DNA of 64,000 nucleotides from Cupriavidus nantongensis (GTDB taxonomy: Bacteria > Pseudomonadota > Gammaproteobacteria > Burkholderiales > Burkholderiaceae): assembly GCF_001598055.1 (NCBI RefSeq), contig NZ_CP014844.1:2534967-2598966 (forward strand). Direction: 5' to 3'. The notes under the pieces were generated by a model. That model made no database searches, had not been told where the DNA came from, and saw only the letters and a program-made list of their open reading frames with translations. A program made the translations under genes and the position numbers. Below, piece by piece: positions 33,893 to 41,341 of this stretch (position 1 is its first letter; the number at the start of each line of letters is the position of its first letter).

Positions 33893-34846
33893 GTGCCCAA
33901 CCACCGTCTCATCCTTCTCGCAAGCCTGGCTCTCTTGGCCAGCGTGCAGTGCCACAGCGTGGCGGCGCAGACGATGGCGCCGATGCCAAGTATGACACAC
34001 GATACGCCGATGCCAGGCATGGCGCACGATGCCCCGATGCCACCAAAGACCGCAGCTCCAGCCGGGAAGCCAGCGCCAAGCCATCCCGCAGTCAGTCCGA
34101 CAGAATCTGCCTCAGTGCCCGGCGGCGCGAATGCGATCATCCAGGTGAATGAGGCCCCGGTGCCGATGGCAGATCCGAACCGAGGCATTCCCATGCCTGG
34201 GGATACGATGGCCGATAACGATATCTACTATCAGGTGCTATTCGATCGCCTCGAGTACGTCAAGGCACCCGGCGGCTCTGGACTGGCCTGGGACATGCTC
34301 GCCTGGGTAGGACGGGATCTGAACCGGTTATGGGTCAAGTCGGAAGGCACGCGTCTGTATGGCAACACAGAGGATGCCAGAGCTGAGGCACTGTGGGGAC
34401 ACGCCTTTGCGCCGTTCTGGGATTGGCAACTGGGCGTGCGCCAGGATTTCGGCAATGGGCCGCCGCGGACCTGGGGCGCCTTTGGCGTGCAAGGCCTGGC
34501 GCCTTATTGGTTTGATATCGAAGCCACGGCTTATCTGGGGTCGTCGGGACGCGCTGCCGCCCGAGTGCGGGCTACCTACGATATTCGCTTCACCCAACGT
34601 CTGCTGTTGACGCCGGAGTTCGAGGCGAACGCCTATAGCAAGGCAGATGAGGCGCGAGGCATTGGCAGCGGCGTGTCCGAGTTCAAGCTTGGCTTGCGAC
34701 TGCGATACGAGATCCGTCGCCAGTTCGCCCCCTACCTAGGCGTGGTGTGGGGCAAGAAGCTGGGCAATACCGCGGATTTTGCGCGTGCTGCCGGAGAGCG
34801 GACCACCGACAAGCAAATCGTTGCCGGCGTGCGAATCTGGTTCTGA
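33893..34846 (+). CDS. copB: CopB-type outer-membrane copper protein, first copy
   Basis: The protein of about 317 residues has a signal peptide (NHRLILLASLALLASVQC), a Met/Pro/His repeat region (MPSMTHDTPMPGMAHDAPMPP) and a CopB beta-barrel domain (YQVLFDRLEYVK ... GLRLRYEIRRQFAPYLGV) ending in a C-terminal aromatic residue (VRIWF) as in outer-membrane proteins. It works with CopA in copper sequestration or export. A GTG at 33893 with GGGAG upstream starts directly at the signal peptide; an ATG at 33854, overlapping the copA stop, would add 13 residues and is an alternative. Confidence 0.9.
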   Translation: MPNHRLILLASLALLASVQCHSVAAQTMAPMPSMTHDTPMPGMAHDAPMPPKTAAPAGKPAPSHPAVSPTESASVPGGANAIIQVNEAPVPMADPNRGIPMPGDTMADNDIYYQVLFDRLEYVKAPGGSGLAWDMLAWVGRDLNRLWVKSEGTRLYGNTEDARAEALWGHAFAPFWDWQLGVRQDFGNGPPRTWGAFGVQGLAPYWFDIEATAYLGSSGRAAARVRATYDIRFTQRLLLTPEFEANAYSKADEARGIGSGVSEFKLGLRLRYEIRRQFAPYLGVVWGKKLGNTADFARAAGERTTDKQIVAGVRIWF

Positions 34847-34887
34847 ACCCATTTGAGACGCCGGCCAGGTTCAAGCCCGCTGCTGGT

Positions 34888-34913
34888 TAACCGCCAACTT
34901 ACTGTGCGATTAC
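34888..34913 (-). promoter_or_regulatory. Candidate CopR box upstream of the copK region
   Basis: Minus-strand half-sites GTAA (34910-34913), GTAA (34899-34902) and GTTA (34888-34891) are spaced by 11 bp. A possible -10 (TAGAAT, 34952-34957) points right, towards the gene at 35085, so the box is reversed relative to that promoter, unlike the other sites. The remaining gap of 34847-35084 shows no gene. Confidence 0.45.
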
Positions 34914-35084
34914 ATTTCGTATCACGCCTGCGAAGGCCGCGCGCGGGAAAATAGAATGGTCATTATGACGCACGTGCAAGCAGCCATAGGGGGGCCCCGT
35001 TTGATGGGGCATTAGTCTGCGTCCTCTCCGCGTGCCATGCTGGCGCGCGTGGCACACGTCGCCGGCCAACTCAGGAAAGGACCC

Positions 35085-35471
35085 ATGAAAGCCGGAAAGC
35101 TGCTGGTCCTGCTCGGTGGCGCGGCAATGGGCATCGCGCCCGGTGCGATTGGCGCCATTCAAATCGGCTGGGAGCCCAGGCAAGAGCTCAGCAGTAACTG
35201 GTGGCTGCAGTGCGGTGGCGTGCCGGCTCCTGCCGCGCCCGCGATGTGGCCTGCCGTGGACCATGAATGGGAAAGCAGGTCGCTGGACTGTACAGCGCAG
35301 CGGGACAAGGAAACCCCGCAGTATGCGCTTGCCGTGAACCCCCGGCACCGCTTATTCAAGCACGGCAACGGCGCCGCGGCGCCATCGAATACTGCCAAAT
35401 CTAAGCCGTCGCGAGAGGCGAAGCGACAAAACCGTGACTGCGGCCAGCCCCGACCGGCGCCACCGCAATAG
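35085..35471 (+). CDS. Unidentified exported protein next to copK
   Basis: The 128-residue protein starts behind AGGAAAGGA with a probable signal or anchor (KAGKLLVLLGGAAMGIAPGAIGA), then a Trp/Pro-rich segment (WWLQCGG ... MWPAVDHEW) with two Cys and a basic C-terminus. It lies 89 bp upstream of copK, in the position taken by copM in the C. metallidurans copVTMKN order as recalled, but the sequence itself does not confirm that name. Confidence 0.6.
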   Translation: MKAGKLLVLLGGAAMGIAPGAIGAIQIGWEPRQELSSNWWLQCGGVPAPAAPAMWPAVDHEWESRSLDCTAQRDKETPQYALAVNPRHRLFKHGNGAAAPSNTAKSKPSREAKRQNRDCGQPRPAPPQ

Positions 35472-35560
35472 TCTAGACGTTCCCCCTTTTTCGGTACGCG
35501 CTTTCCGCGTGTGCCAACGCAGTCTCAACCTGTGCCACCGAGCCAAAGGAGATCTCGAAG

Positions 35561-35845
35561 ATGAAAAGCAAACTTGTCGTTGCAAGCCTGATTGCCGCGG
35601 TATCGCTTACTGCCGCCGCGACCGATTTGAGCACGGTCGTGAAAACCTATGAGCTCAAAGACGGATCAAAAGTCCACGTTTTCAAAGACGGCAAGATGGG
35701 CATGGAGAACAAGTACGGCAAGTCCGTCAGCATGCCAGAAGGCAAGGTCATGGAGACCAAAGACGGTAGCAAGATCCTGATGAAGGGCAATGAGGTGTTC
35801 CGTCTGGACGACGCCCTCATCAAAGGTCACCGCGAAGGCGGCTAA
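35561..35845 (+). CDS. copK: CopK periplasmic copper-binding protein
   Basis: The 94-residue precursor has a 20-residue signal ending SLTAAA and a 74-residue mature protein (TDLSTVVKTYELKDGSKVHV...) that matches C. metallidurans CopK almost residue for residue. As recalled, CopK binds one Cu(I) through Met28, Met38, Met44 and Met54 of the mature form and cooperatively one Cu(II); all four Met are present here, while Met36 is Val. Its role is as an abundant periplasmic copper buffer. AAAGGAG precedes the ATG, and a very stable hairpin follows the stop. Confidence 0.96.
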   Translation: MKSKLVVASLIAAVSLTAAATDLSTVVKTYELKDGSKVHVFKDGKMGMENKYGKSVSMPEGKVMETKDGSKILMKGNEVFRLDDALIKGHREGG

Positions 35846-35859
35846 GCGGGCGACCTGAC

Positions 35860-35909
35860 ACGGGCTCTGAGCAAGCGGGCGCCGTGCAGTGCCCTTGCTC
35901 GGAGCCCGT
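35860..35909 (+). terminator. Long hairpin after copK
   Basis: A 16-bp stem (ACGGGCTCTGAGCAAG paired with CTTGCTCGGAGCCCGT, one G-U) encloses an 18-nt GC-rich loop, 15 nt after the copK stop. There is no T-run, so it may act as an mRNA-stabilising end or a rho-assisted/bidirectional stop between copK and the convergent gene. Confidence 0.65.
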
Positions 35910-35969
35910 CCGGGCCGCTTGCCATGCTCAGCGTCACCCACGCGGCCCGAGCGATGAGCGAGCGCTGCA

Positions 35970-36365
35970 TTATTTCTCAGCGTATACGGACACGCTAAGC
36001 GACCGAGAGGCCTGCAGTGTCAGGGCATGGCGACCATGAGCAGGGATGCGCAGCGATACCGGGCGCGTTCCGGGCATCGCGTGTCCGGCGTCATCCTGGG
36101 AAATCACTACGGTGACCTCGGCTGGCTCGTTGCGGGGATTGTCCAGAACCAGCACACACCCCTCCCCCGCACCAAGTGTTCGGCGCCAGGTCGCGTCGAC
36201 CCGCGCCCCGACGTCGATCAGCCACTCCGTAGGGCGCGGCTCGGCCAGGCCACCGGGCACGAAAGCGGCAGGGCCCCGATCGAGATCCAAAATGGGGGCG
36301 TGCGCCAACGCAGAAGCGCTAAGACTAACAAGCAACGCCGATAAGCCGGTTCGGATCAGATTCAA
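35970..36365 (-). CDS. Unidentified exported protein facing copK (copN-like position)
   Basis: The 131-residue protein has a signal peptide (NLIRTGLSALLVSLSASALAHA) and a beta-rich mature part with a short conserved-looking stretch (CVLVLDNPRNEPAEVTVVIS), suggesting an immunoglobulin-like fold. The start is a TTG at 36365 behind AGGGAGA; no ATG is available at the signal. It has its own CopR-type promoter upstream. It is in the place of copN in the recalled cop order, but the name is uncertain. Confidence 0.7.
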   Translation of the reverse strand: MNLIRTGLSALLVSLSASALAHAPILDLDRGPAAFVPGGLAEPRPTEWLIDVGARVDATWRRTLGAGEGCVLVLDNPRNEPAEVTVVISQDDAGHAMPGTRPVSLRIPAHGRHALTLQASRSLSVSVYAEK

Positions 36366-36499
36366 TCGAAGTCTCCCTAAAAAAGAACTGGACGCAGGCT
36401 GTCTTCGTGGGATCTGACGGCCAGCATCATGACGCGGCATGCCACCTGGCACCTGAAAGAACGGGGCGCTCCTGTTGACCCAAGGCGGCAACGCCATTG

Positions 36500-36543
36500 A
36501 TTCTAGGGCGGCCGGTCTGTCACAGAGATTACGAGAACATGAC
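36500..36543 (-). promoter_or_regulatory. CopR-type promoter for the leftward gene at 36365
   Basis: Minus-strand half-sites GTCA (36540-36543), GTAA (36529-36532) and GACA (36518-36521) follow the 11-bp period. A -10 TAGAAT (36500-36505) begins exactly 38 nt from the first half-site, the same geometry as at copA, the porin and the copQ/copH-like genes. The remainder of the 36366-36762 gap holds only this and the porin promoter. Confidence 0.7.
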
Positions 36544-36674
36544 AAGACATCATCCCGCCGTCGCGCACTCCCCTGTCGTCTACTTCCCATTAGCCCAGCG
36601 CGAGCGCATGCCTGCTAATTCCGTGGGAAGGGGCGACCGCTGCGCGCTGCACAAGTTGCATCCGCCCCAACAAT

Positions 36675-36718
36675 GTAACCGGCTTGCAATGTCGCAGTAA
36701 GCTTGGTCTCACTAGACT
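36675..36718 (+). promoter_or_regulatory. CopR-type promoter for the porin gene
   Basis: GTAA (36675), GCAA (36686) and GTAA (36697) form a three-part array at an exact 11-bp period, and the -10 TAGACT (36713-36718) starts 38 nt after the first half-site. This is among the cleanest examples in the window. Confidence 0.75.
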
Positions 36719-36762
36719 TCAGTGCCTATCGAATACCAATAACGTGGCGAACTGGAGACGCT

Positions 36763-37836
36763 ATGAAAAGAAGAAAGATGACCGCCGCTGGCATGCTGCT
36801 GGGGTTGCTGTCATTGGGGGCTTATGCGCAGACGAGTGTTACGCTATACGGCGTCGCCGATGTCGGCATCGAATATTTATCGAATGTGCCATCGTCGAGC
36901 GGCGGCACCAACCAGGTGCGCATGTCGGCCGGCAATATGTCGACCTCGCGTTGGGGCTTGCGGGGTACGGAAGATCTCGGCGGTGGCCTCAAAGCGGTGT
37001 TCGAACTGGAGAGCGGCTTCGCCCTTGATACCGCGCAGTCGAGTAGCGCCGGCCGGTTGTTTGACCGGGGCGCGCTGGTCGGGCTGTCCAGCCCATATGG
37101 TCAGTTGACCCTTGGTCGCCAGACCACGGTGCTATACGACACCGCCATTCAGTTTGATCCCATGGGTTTCGCGCCGCGATACTCGCTTTTCAAGAGCGAC
37201 GATACCATTGCCGGTCGCGCGGACAATTCCGTCAAGTACAAGGGCACGTTTGGCGGCGTGACCGCCATGGCACTGTACAGCTTCGGCCGCACTGGCGGCG
37301 GCGAAGTCCCCGGCGAGCCGAAGGTGGACCGGGAGATGAGTGCGGGTCTGGTGTATTCGACTGGACCGCTTTCCCTGGGCGCCCTGTACGACGAGTACCA
37401 GGGGTCAACCGTTGCATCGCAGGGGCAAAAGGACCGGCGCGCGTTAGTGGGGATCAGCTATGGGATCGGACCAGCAAAGCTGTATGCCGGTTATCGTTGG
37501 CTCAACGGAAATATCTCGAGCGCGGTAAGCGCAATGCGCTCCAACTTGTATTGGGCAGGCCTGCGTTATCAGCTGACCTCGGCGCTGTCGCTCACCGGCG
37601 CAGCGTACTATACCGATGTGCGGGGTTCCGGCGCCGATCCGCTGATGTTCGTGGCCTCGACCGATTACGCGTTTTCCAAACGCACCGACATGTACTTCAA
37701 TGTCGGCTATGTCCGTAACAAAGGTGGCTCACAGTTGGGCTTGAACGGCTTTAACGCCAGCAGTGGCGCGCCGGTCAATGTCGTGCCGGGCGACAACCAG
37801 ACCGGTGTCGTGCTGGGTCTACGCCATAAGTTTTAA
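36763..37836 (+). CDS. Gram-negative general porin (Burkholderiaceae OmpC type)
   Basis: The 357-residue outer-membrane protein has a signal peptide ending AYAQ, the usual first strands SSVTLYGVADVGIEY, the ...SRWGLRGTEDLGGGLKAVFELESGF block and a C-terminal Phe (VLGLRHKF). These are hallmarks of the trimeric 16-strand porins of beta-proteobacteria. GGAG precedes the ATG at 36763. Porins are not classical cop genes, yet this one has a CopR-type promoter, so it is probably metal-regulated. An IS630 element is inserted just downstream. Confidence 0.93.
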   Translation: MKRRKMTAAGMLLGLLSLGAYAQTSVTLYGVADVGIEYLSNVPSSSGGTNQVRMSAGNMSTSRWGLRGTEDLGGGLKAVFELESGFALDTAQSSSAGRLFDRGALVGLSSPYGQLTLGRQTTVLYDTAIQFDPMGFAPRYSLFKSDDTIAGRADNSVKYKGTFGGVTAMALYSFGRTGGGEVPGEPKVDREMSAGLVYSTGPLSLGALYDEYQGSTVASQGQKDRRALVGISYGIGPAKLYAGYRWLNGNISSAVSAMRSNLYWAGLRYQLTSALSLTGAAYYTDVRGSGADPLMFVASTDYAFSKRTDMYFNVGYVRNKGGSQLGLNGFNASSGAPVNVVPGDNQTGVVLGLRHKF

Positions 37837-37853
37837 GCAAAGCCGCCTGAATA

Positions 37854-38972
37854 CCTGTTGATCCGGCACACAAATAGGGGACGTTCTCGAGAGGGTTAGT
37901 CAGATGATGCATGACAAAATCGACTCGAGGACGCTGTCGGTCGACGCGTTGAACGAGCGGCGACGGCGAGCGGTGAGAATGCGGCTTCAAGGCGTGAGCG
38001 TGAACGAGGCGGCGGCGCAGTGCGAGCTGACGCGCGCGACGGTGAGTGCGGCATTCAAGGCGTATGAAGCGGGCGGCTGGAAGGCGGTGGACACTACGCG
38101 GCCGGGACGACCCCGCGGCATTGGACGCACGCTGACGGCCGAGCAGGAGCGTGAAGTGCTGCGCCTGATTCGCGACCGTACGCCCGATCAGATGAAGCTG
38201 GGGTACCCGCTGTGGCAGCGCCAGGCGGTGGCCAAACTGATCCGCGATCGCTACGGCATCGAACTCGCTGCACGCACCCTAGGTCTTTACCACGAGCGCT
38301 GGGGCTTCACGCCGCAGAGGCCGATCCAGAAGGCCTACGAGCCGCCAGCGGCAGTGAAGCAGTGGCTCGATGAGGAATATCCGGTCATTGTGGCGAGCGC
38401 CAAGGCAGAAGCCGCCGAGATCCACTGGGGCGATGATACCGGCTTGCGCAGCAATGACGTACGCGGGCCCGGCCATGCTCCGCACGGCCAGACTCCGGTG
38501 GTACGGGTGAACAACGAGCGCCATGGACTGTCGGTCATCTCCAGCGTTACCAACCAGGGAACGATGCGCTGGTTGGTATTCGACGGCGCGCTCAATTCCG
38601 ACATCCTGATCAATTTCGTGAAACGGCTGGTCAAGGGCGCCAAGCGCAAGGTCTACCTGATCCTGGACAATCTGCGCGTGCATCACAGCAAGCGGGTAAA
38701 GGCGTGGTTGGCCGAGCACAAGCGCGAAATCGAAGTCTTCTACCGGCCAAGCTACAGACCCGAACTCAACCCCGGACGAGAGGGCCTTCGCCGACCTCAA
38801 GCCGGCCGTCACAACGCTGACGCCGGCGCGCACCAAGCTGCAACTGGTCAAGGCGACGTCCATGTACCTGTGAAGGTGTCAACGACAGCCCGAGCGGACC
38901 AAAAACGAGTTTCGAGCCCAAACCGCTTCGTGATGCCGCATGAGATTGTAGATACAATGCCGGATCAATAGG
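37854..38972 (+). mobile_element. IS630-family insertion sequence
   Basis: The 1.1-kb element is bounded by inverted repeats: CCTGTTGATCCGGCA (37854-37868) and, reversed, CCTATTGATCCGGCA (38958-38972), 15 bp with one mismatch. It carries one transposase gene and sits 17 bp after the porin stop. It separates the porin from a hairpin terminator (39002-39027) that would otherwise lie close downstream. Confidence 0.85.
37904..38971 (+). pseudogene. IS630 transposase, frameshifted near the catalytic Glu
   Basis: The frame encodes an N-terminal helix-turn-helix region (LNERRRRAVRMRLQGVSV), WGDDTG (first catalytic Asp), VYLILDNLRVHH (second) and YRPELNP (Glu). After ELNP an extra C (38770-38773) shifts the reading away from the expected DE.AFADLKPAVTTLTPARTKLQLVKA, which is intact in the next frame. 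Even that frame meets TGA codons before the usual C-terminus. The element is thus unlikely to transpose by itself. Confidence 0.8.
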
Positions 38973-39001
38973 TTGAACGGTCCTTTTACCGAAGGACCAC
39001 T

Positions 39002-39027
39002 AGCCACGGCGCCGCAACGCCGTGGCT
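39002..39027 (+). terminator. Rho-independent terminator
   Basis: A 10-bp stem (AGCCACGGCG / CGCCGTGGCT) with a 6-nt loop is followed on the plus strand by ATTTTTAT. It points right and probably ended the porin transcript before the IS came in. A second short hairpin (GGTCCTT/AAGGACC, 38979-38998) lies just before it. Confidence 0.8.
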
Positions 39028-39061
39028 ATTTTTATGCGGCGACGCGCTGGAGGCCAACCGT

Positions 39062-40456
39062 CTAGCTCCGGGCGGCGTTTCGCTGGCGGGGAAACGTCAA
39101 AATGAAGCGCGTAGTGCCTTCCGACGATTCCGCCGAAATCTGGCCCCCGTGCGCAAACATGATGGCTTGCGTGATGGAGAGACCCAGTCCCACGCTTTCG
39201 GACTCCGCACGGGTCCTTGATTTGTCGGCACGGAAAAAGCGGTCGAATAGCGATGGCAGCAACTCGGGACTGATTTCCTCGCCCTCATTCTCGACTACGA
39301 TCGACGTGCTGCCGCCCTGCTCGCGCGTCTCGACCCGGATCTCTTTGCCGGACGGCGTATAGCGTAGAGCGTTCGAGAGCAGATTGCTGAGCGCTCGGCG
39401 TAACATCAGACGGTCGCCGGTAATTTTCGCCTGCCCATCAAGCCGTAGATTGACGCCCTTGTCCTCTGCCAGCGCGTCGTAGAATTCGAACAGCGCCTGT
39501 ACTTCATCAGCCACGTTGATCGCTTCCTCATTCGGCAGTGTGATGCCGTGCTCCATCTTGGCCAAGTACAGCATATCGGACACCATGCGCCCAAGCCGCT
39601 GCAATTCCTCGGCATTCGAGGCCAGGACCTCTCGATATTTGGCGGCATCTCGCGGCTGCGATAGCACGACATGCGTCTGCGTCATCAGGTTGGTGATGGG
39701 CGTGCGCAGCTCATGCGCCAAATCGGAGGAGAATTCCGAGAGCCGCCGAAAATCATCCTGCAGTCGCTCCAGCATCGCGTTTAACGTGATCGCCAGATCT
39801 GCCATCTCGACCGGCACGGCTTCGACCGGCATGCGCGCATCCAGTTTGTTCGCGGTGACGCCCTTGGCGCGTGAGGCCATCATGCGCAGGGGTGCGAGCC
39901 CGCGTCGCGCCGCCCACCAACCAAAGAGACCGCTGGCGAGCACCGCCAATGTGGTATAGAAGGCCAGCGAACGACGAAATGCATGCATGAAGTGCGCGTG
40001 GATTTCCGTGTCCATGCCGACCACGACGCGCAAAGGTGCAATGCGCGGGTCAGCCGCACCAACCTGCGCGCGCATGCCGCGATACTCCTGCTCGCCTTGC
40101 TGCCAGACGAAGGTATTGTCACGCGCCAATTCGCGCGGAATCGCCTCGAAAGCAATCGCAAAATCGAAGTCCTTGGTCGCATACAGCTTGTGGCCTTGTG
40201 CGGTCTGCACCTGCGCGACGAAGCCAGGATGGTGATCGACCATTTCCCGAAGCCGCTGGGGCAAGCGCTCGGCCGGCGTTTCCTGCGCGATCTTTTCGAT
40301 CAGGCGAATATTGTCGCCGAGCACCACATAATCCTCGGTGGCGAAGTGGCGGTCCATCGCCAGCCAGATGAGAACGCCCAAGCCCAGCAGCACCACGGCA
40401 GAGCAGAGCGAAAACAGGATGGTCAGACGCATCGTCAGGGACAGGCGATGCGTCAT
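39062..40456 (-). CDS. copS: CopS heavy-metal sensor histidine kinase
   Basis: The 464-residue inner-membrane kinase has two transmembrane segments (about residues 10-32 and 166-186) around a periplasmic sensor loop, a HAMP domain, the H-box ([15 protein letters not shown]), N-box ([10 protein letters not shown]) and G-box ([10 protein letters not shown]). It belongs to the CusS/CopS/IrlS family that senses periplasmic Cu/Ag and phosphorylates its partner. Its start overlaps the copR stop by 4 bp, so copRS is one unit, transcribed away from copA. Confidence 0.95.
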   Translation of the reverse strand: MTHRLSLTMRLTILFSLCSAVVLLGLGVLIWLAMDRHFATEDYVVLGDNIRLIEKIAQETPAERLPQRLREMVDHHPGFVAQVQTAQGHKLYATKDFDFAIAFEAIPRELARDNTFVWQQGEQEYRGMRAQVGAADPRIAPLRVVVGMDTEIHAHFMHAFRRSLAFYTTLAVLASGLFGWWAARRGLAPLRMMASRAKGVTANKLDARMPVEAVPVEMADLAITLNAMLERLQDDFRRLSEFSSDLAHELRTPITNLMTQTHVVLSQPRDAAKYREVLASNAEELQRLGRMVSDMLYLAKMEHGITLPNEEAINVADEVQALFEFYDALAEDKGVNLRLDGQAKITGDRLMLRRALSNLLSNALRYTPSGKEIRVETREQGGSTSIVVENEGEEISPELLPSLFDRFFRADKSRTRAESESVGLGLSITQAIMFAHGGQISAESSEGTTRFILTFPRQRNAARS

Positions 40457-41139
40457 GCCTGCTCCTCCGGCGCTTCCAGCACGTAGCCCATGCCGCGCAC
40501 GGTCTGAATCAGCTTAATATCAAAGTCATCGTCGATCTTCGCCCGCAAGCGGCGAATGGCCACATCGATCACGTTGCTATCGCTGTCAAAGTTCATGTCC
40601 CAGACCTGGGAGGCAATCAACGAGCGTGGCAGCACCTCGCCGCGCCGGCGAGCGAGCAACTCCAGCAGCGCAAACTCCTTGCTGGTCAGCGTGATGCGGC
40701 GCCCGGCCCGCGACGCCCGGCGCCTGCCCAAATCCAGCACCAGATCGCCCACCTGAATGCGGTCCATCGCTAGCTGTACAGTACCGCGCCGCAATAGCGT
40801 ACGTACGCGCGCCAGTAGTTCCGAGAACGCGAATGGCTTGACCAGATAGTCGTCAGCGCCCAACTCCAACCCCCTGACCCGATCGGCCACGCTGTCGCGG
40901 GCGGTCAGAAATAACACCGGAACCGGGTTGTCCGCGGCGCGGATCGTCTGCAAAATACGCCAGCCATCGAGATCGGGTAGCATGACGTCGAGGATAATCA
41001 GGTCGTACGCTTCGTTAAGCGCCAAGTGCTGTCCGTCCAGCCCGTTGGCGACCAAGTCGACCACGAATCCTGCCTCGGTCAGCCCCTGGCGCAGGTACTC
41101 GCCGGTCTTGGATTCATCTTCTACCACCAGCAGCTTCAT
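40453..41139 (-). CDS. copR: CopR OmpR-family response regulator
   Basis: The 228-residue regulator has an N-terminal receiver domain (phospho-Asp in [13 protein letters not shown], Lys in DDYLVKPF) and a C-terminal OmpR/PhoB winged-helix domain ([16 protein letters not shown]). Members of this family bind direct repeats at about 11-bp spacing (established), which is the pattern found at several cop promoters in this window. It is the only OmpR-family regulator seen here. A strong GGGAGGG site precedes the ATG. Confidence 0.96.
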   Translation of the reverse strand: MKLLVVEDESKTGEYLRQGLTEAGFVVDLVANGLDGQHLALNEAYDLIILDVMLPDLDGWRILQTIRAADNPVPVLFLTARDSVADRVRGLELGADDYLVKPFAFSELLARVRTLLRRGTVQLAMDRIQVGDLVLDLGRRRASRAGRRITLTSKEFALLELLARRRGEVLPRSLIASQVWDMNFDSDSNVIDVAIRRLRAKIDDDFDIKLIQTVRGMGYVLEAPEEQA

Positions 41140-41205
41140 CTTCGTGCCCTCCCCCTCGTCTTTCGGATTATGTGCCCGCCTGTTGGACCGGCTCTAATAC
41201 GGGGT

Positions 41206-41243
41206 AGTCTACCGAGACGCTCTGTGGGTAACCCAGACCTTAC
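41206..41243 (-). promoter_or_regulatory. Candidate copRS promoter with leftward CopR half-sites
   Basis: On the minus strand GTAA (41240-41243) and GTTA (41229-41232) are 11 bp apart, and a good -10 (TAGACT, 41206-41211) faces copR. The box to -10 distance is 32 rather than 38 nt, so autoregulation by this site is plausible but less certain. Confidence 0.5.
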
Positions 41244-41249
41244 CGGAAT

Positions 41250-41293
41250 GTAATGTTTGGGTAAGTTGACGGTAGCCTCGCTGTCGTTACTCT
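41250..41293 (+). promoter_or_regulatory. CopR-type promoter for copABCDI
   Basis: GTAA (41250), GTAA (41261) and GTAG (41272) are exactly 11 bp apart, with the core GTAATGTTTGGGTAAG, and a TACTCT -10 begins at 41288, 38 nt after the first half-site. A nearly identical core lies at 46593. Confidence 0.75.
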
Positions 41294-41341
41294 CTTGCTG
41301 CCGCCTTCCGACGCGGCCATTCAAGCAAAAAGGACTATTTC

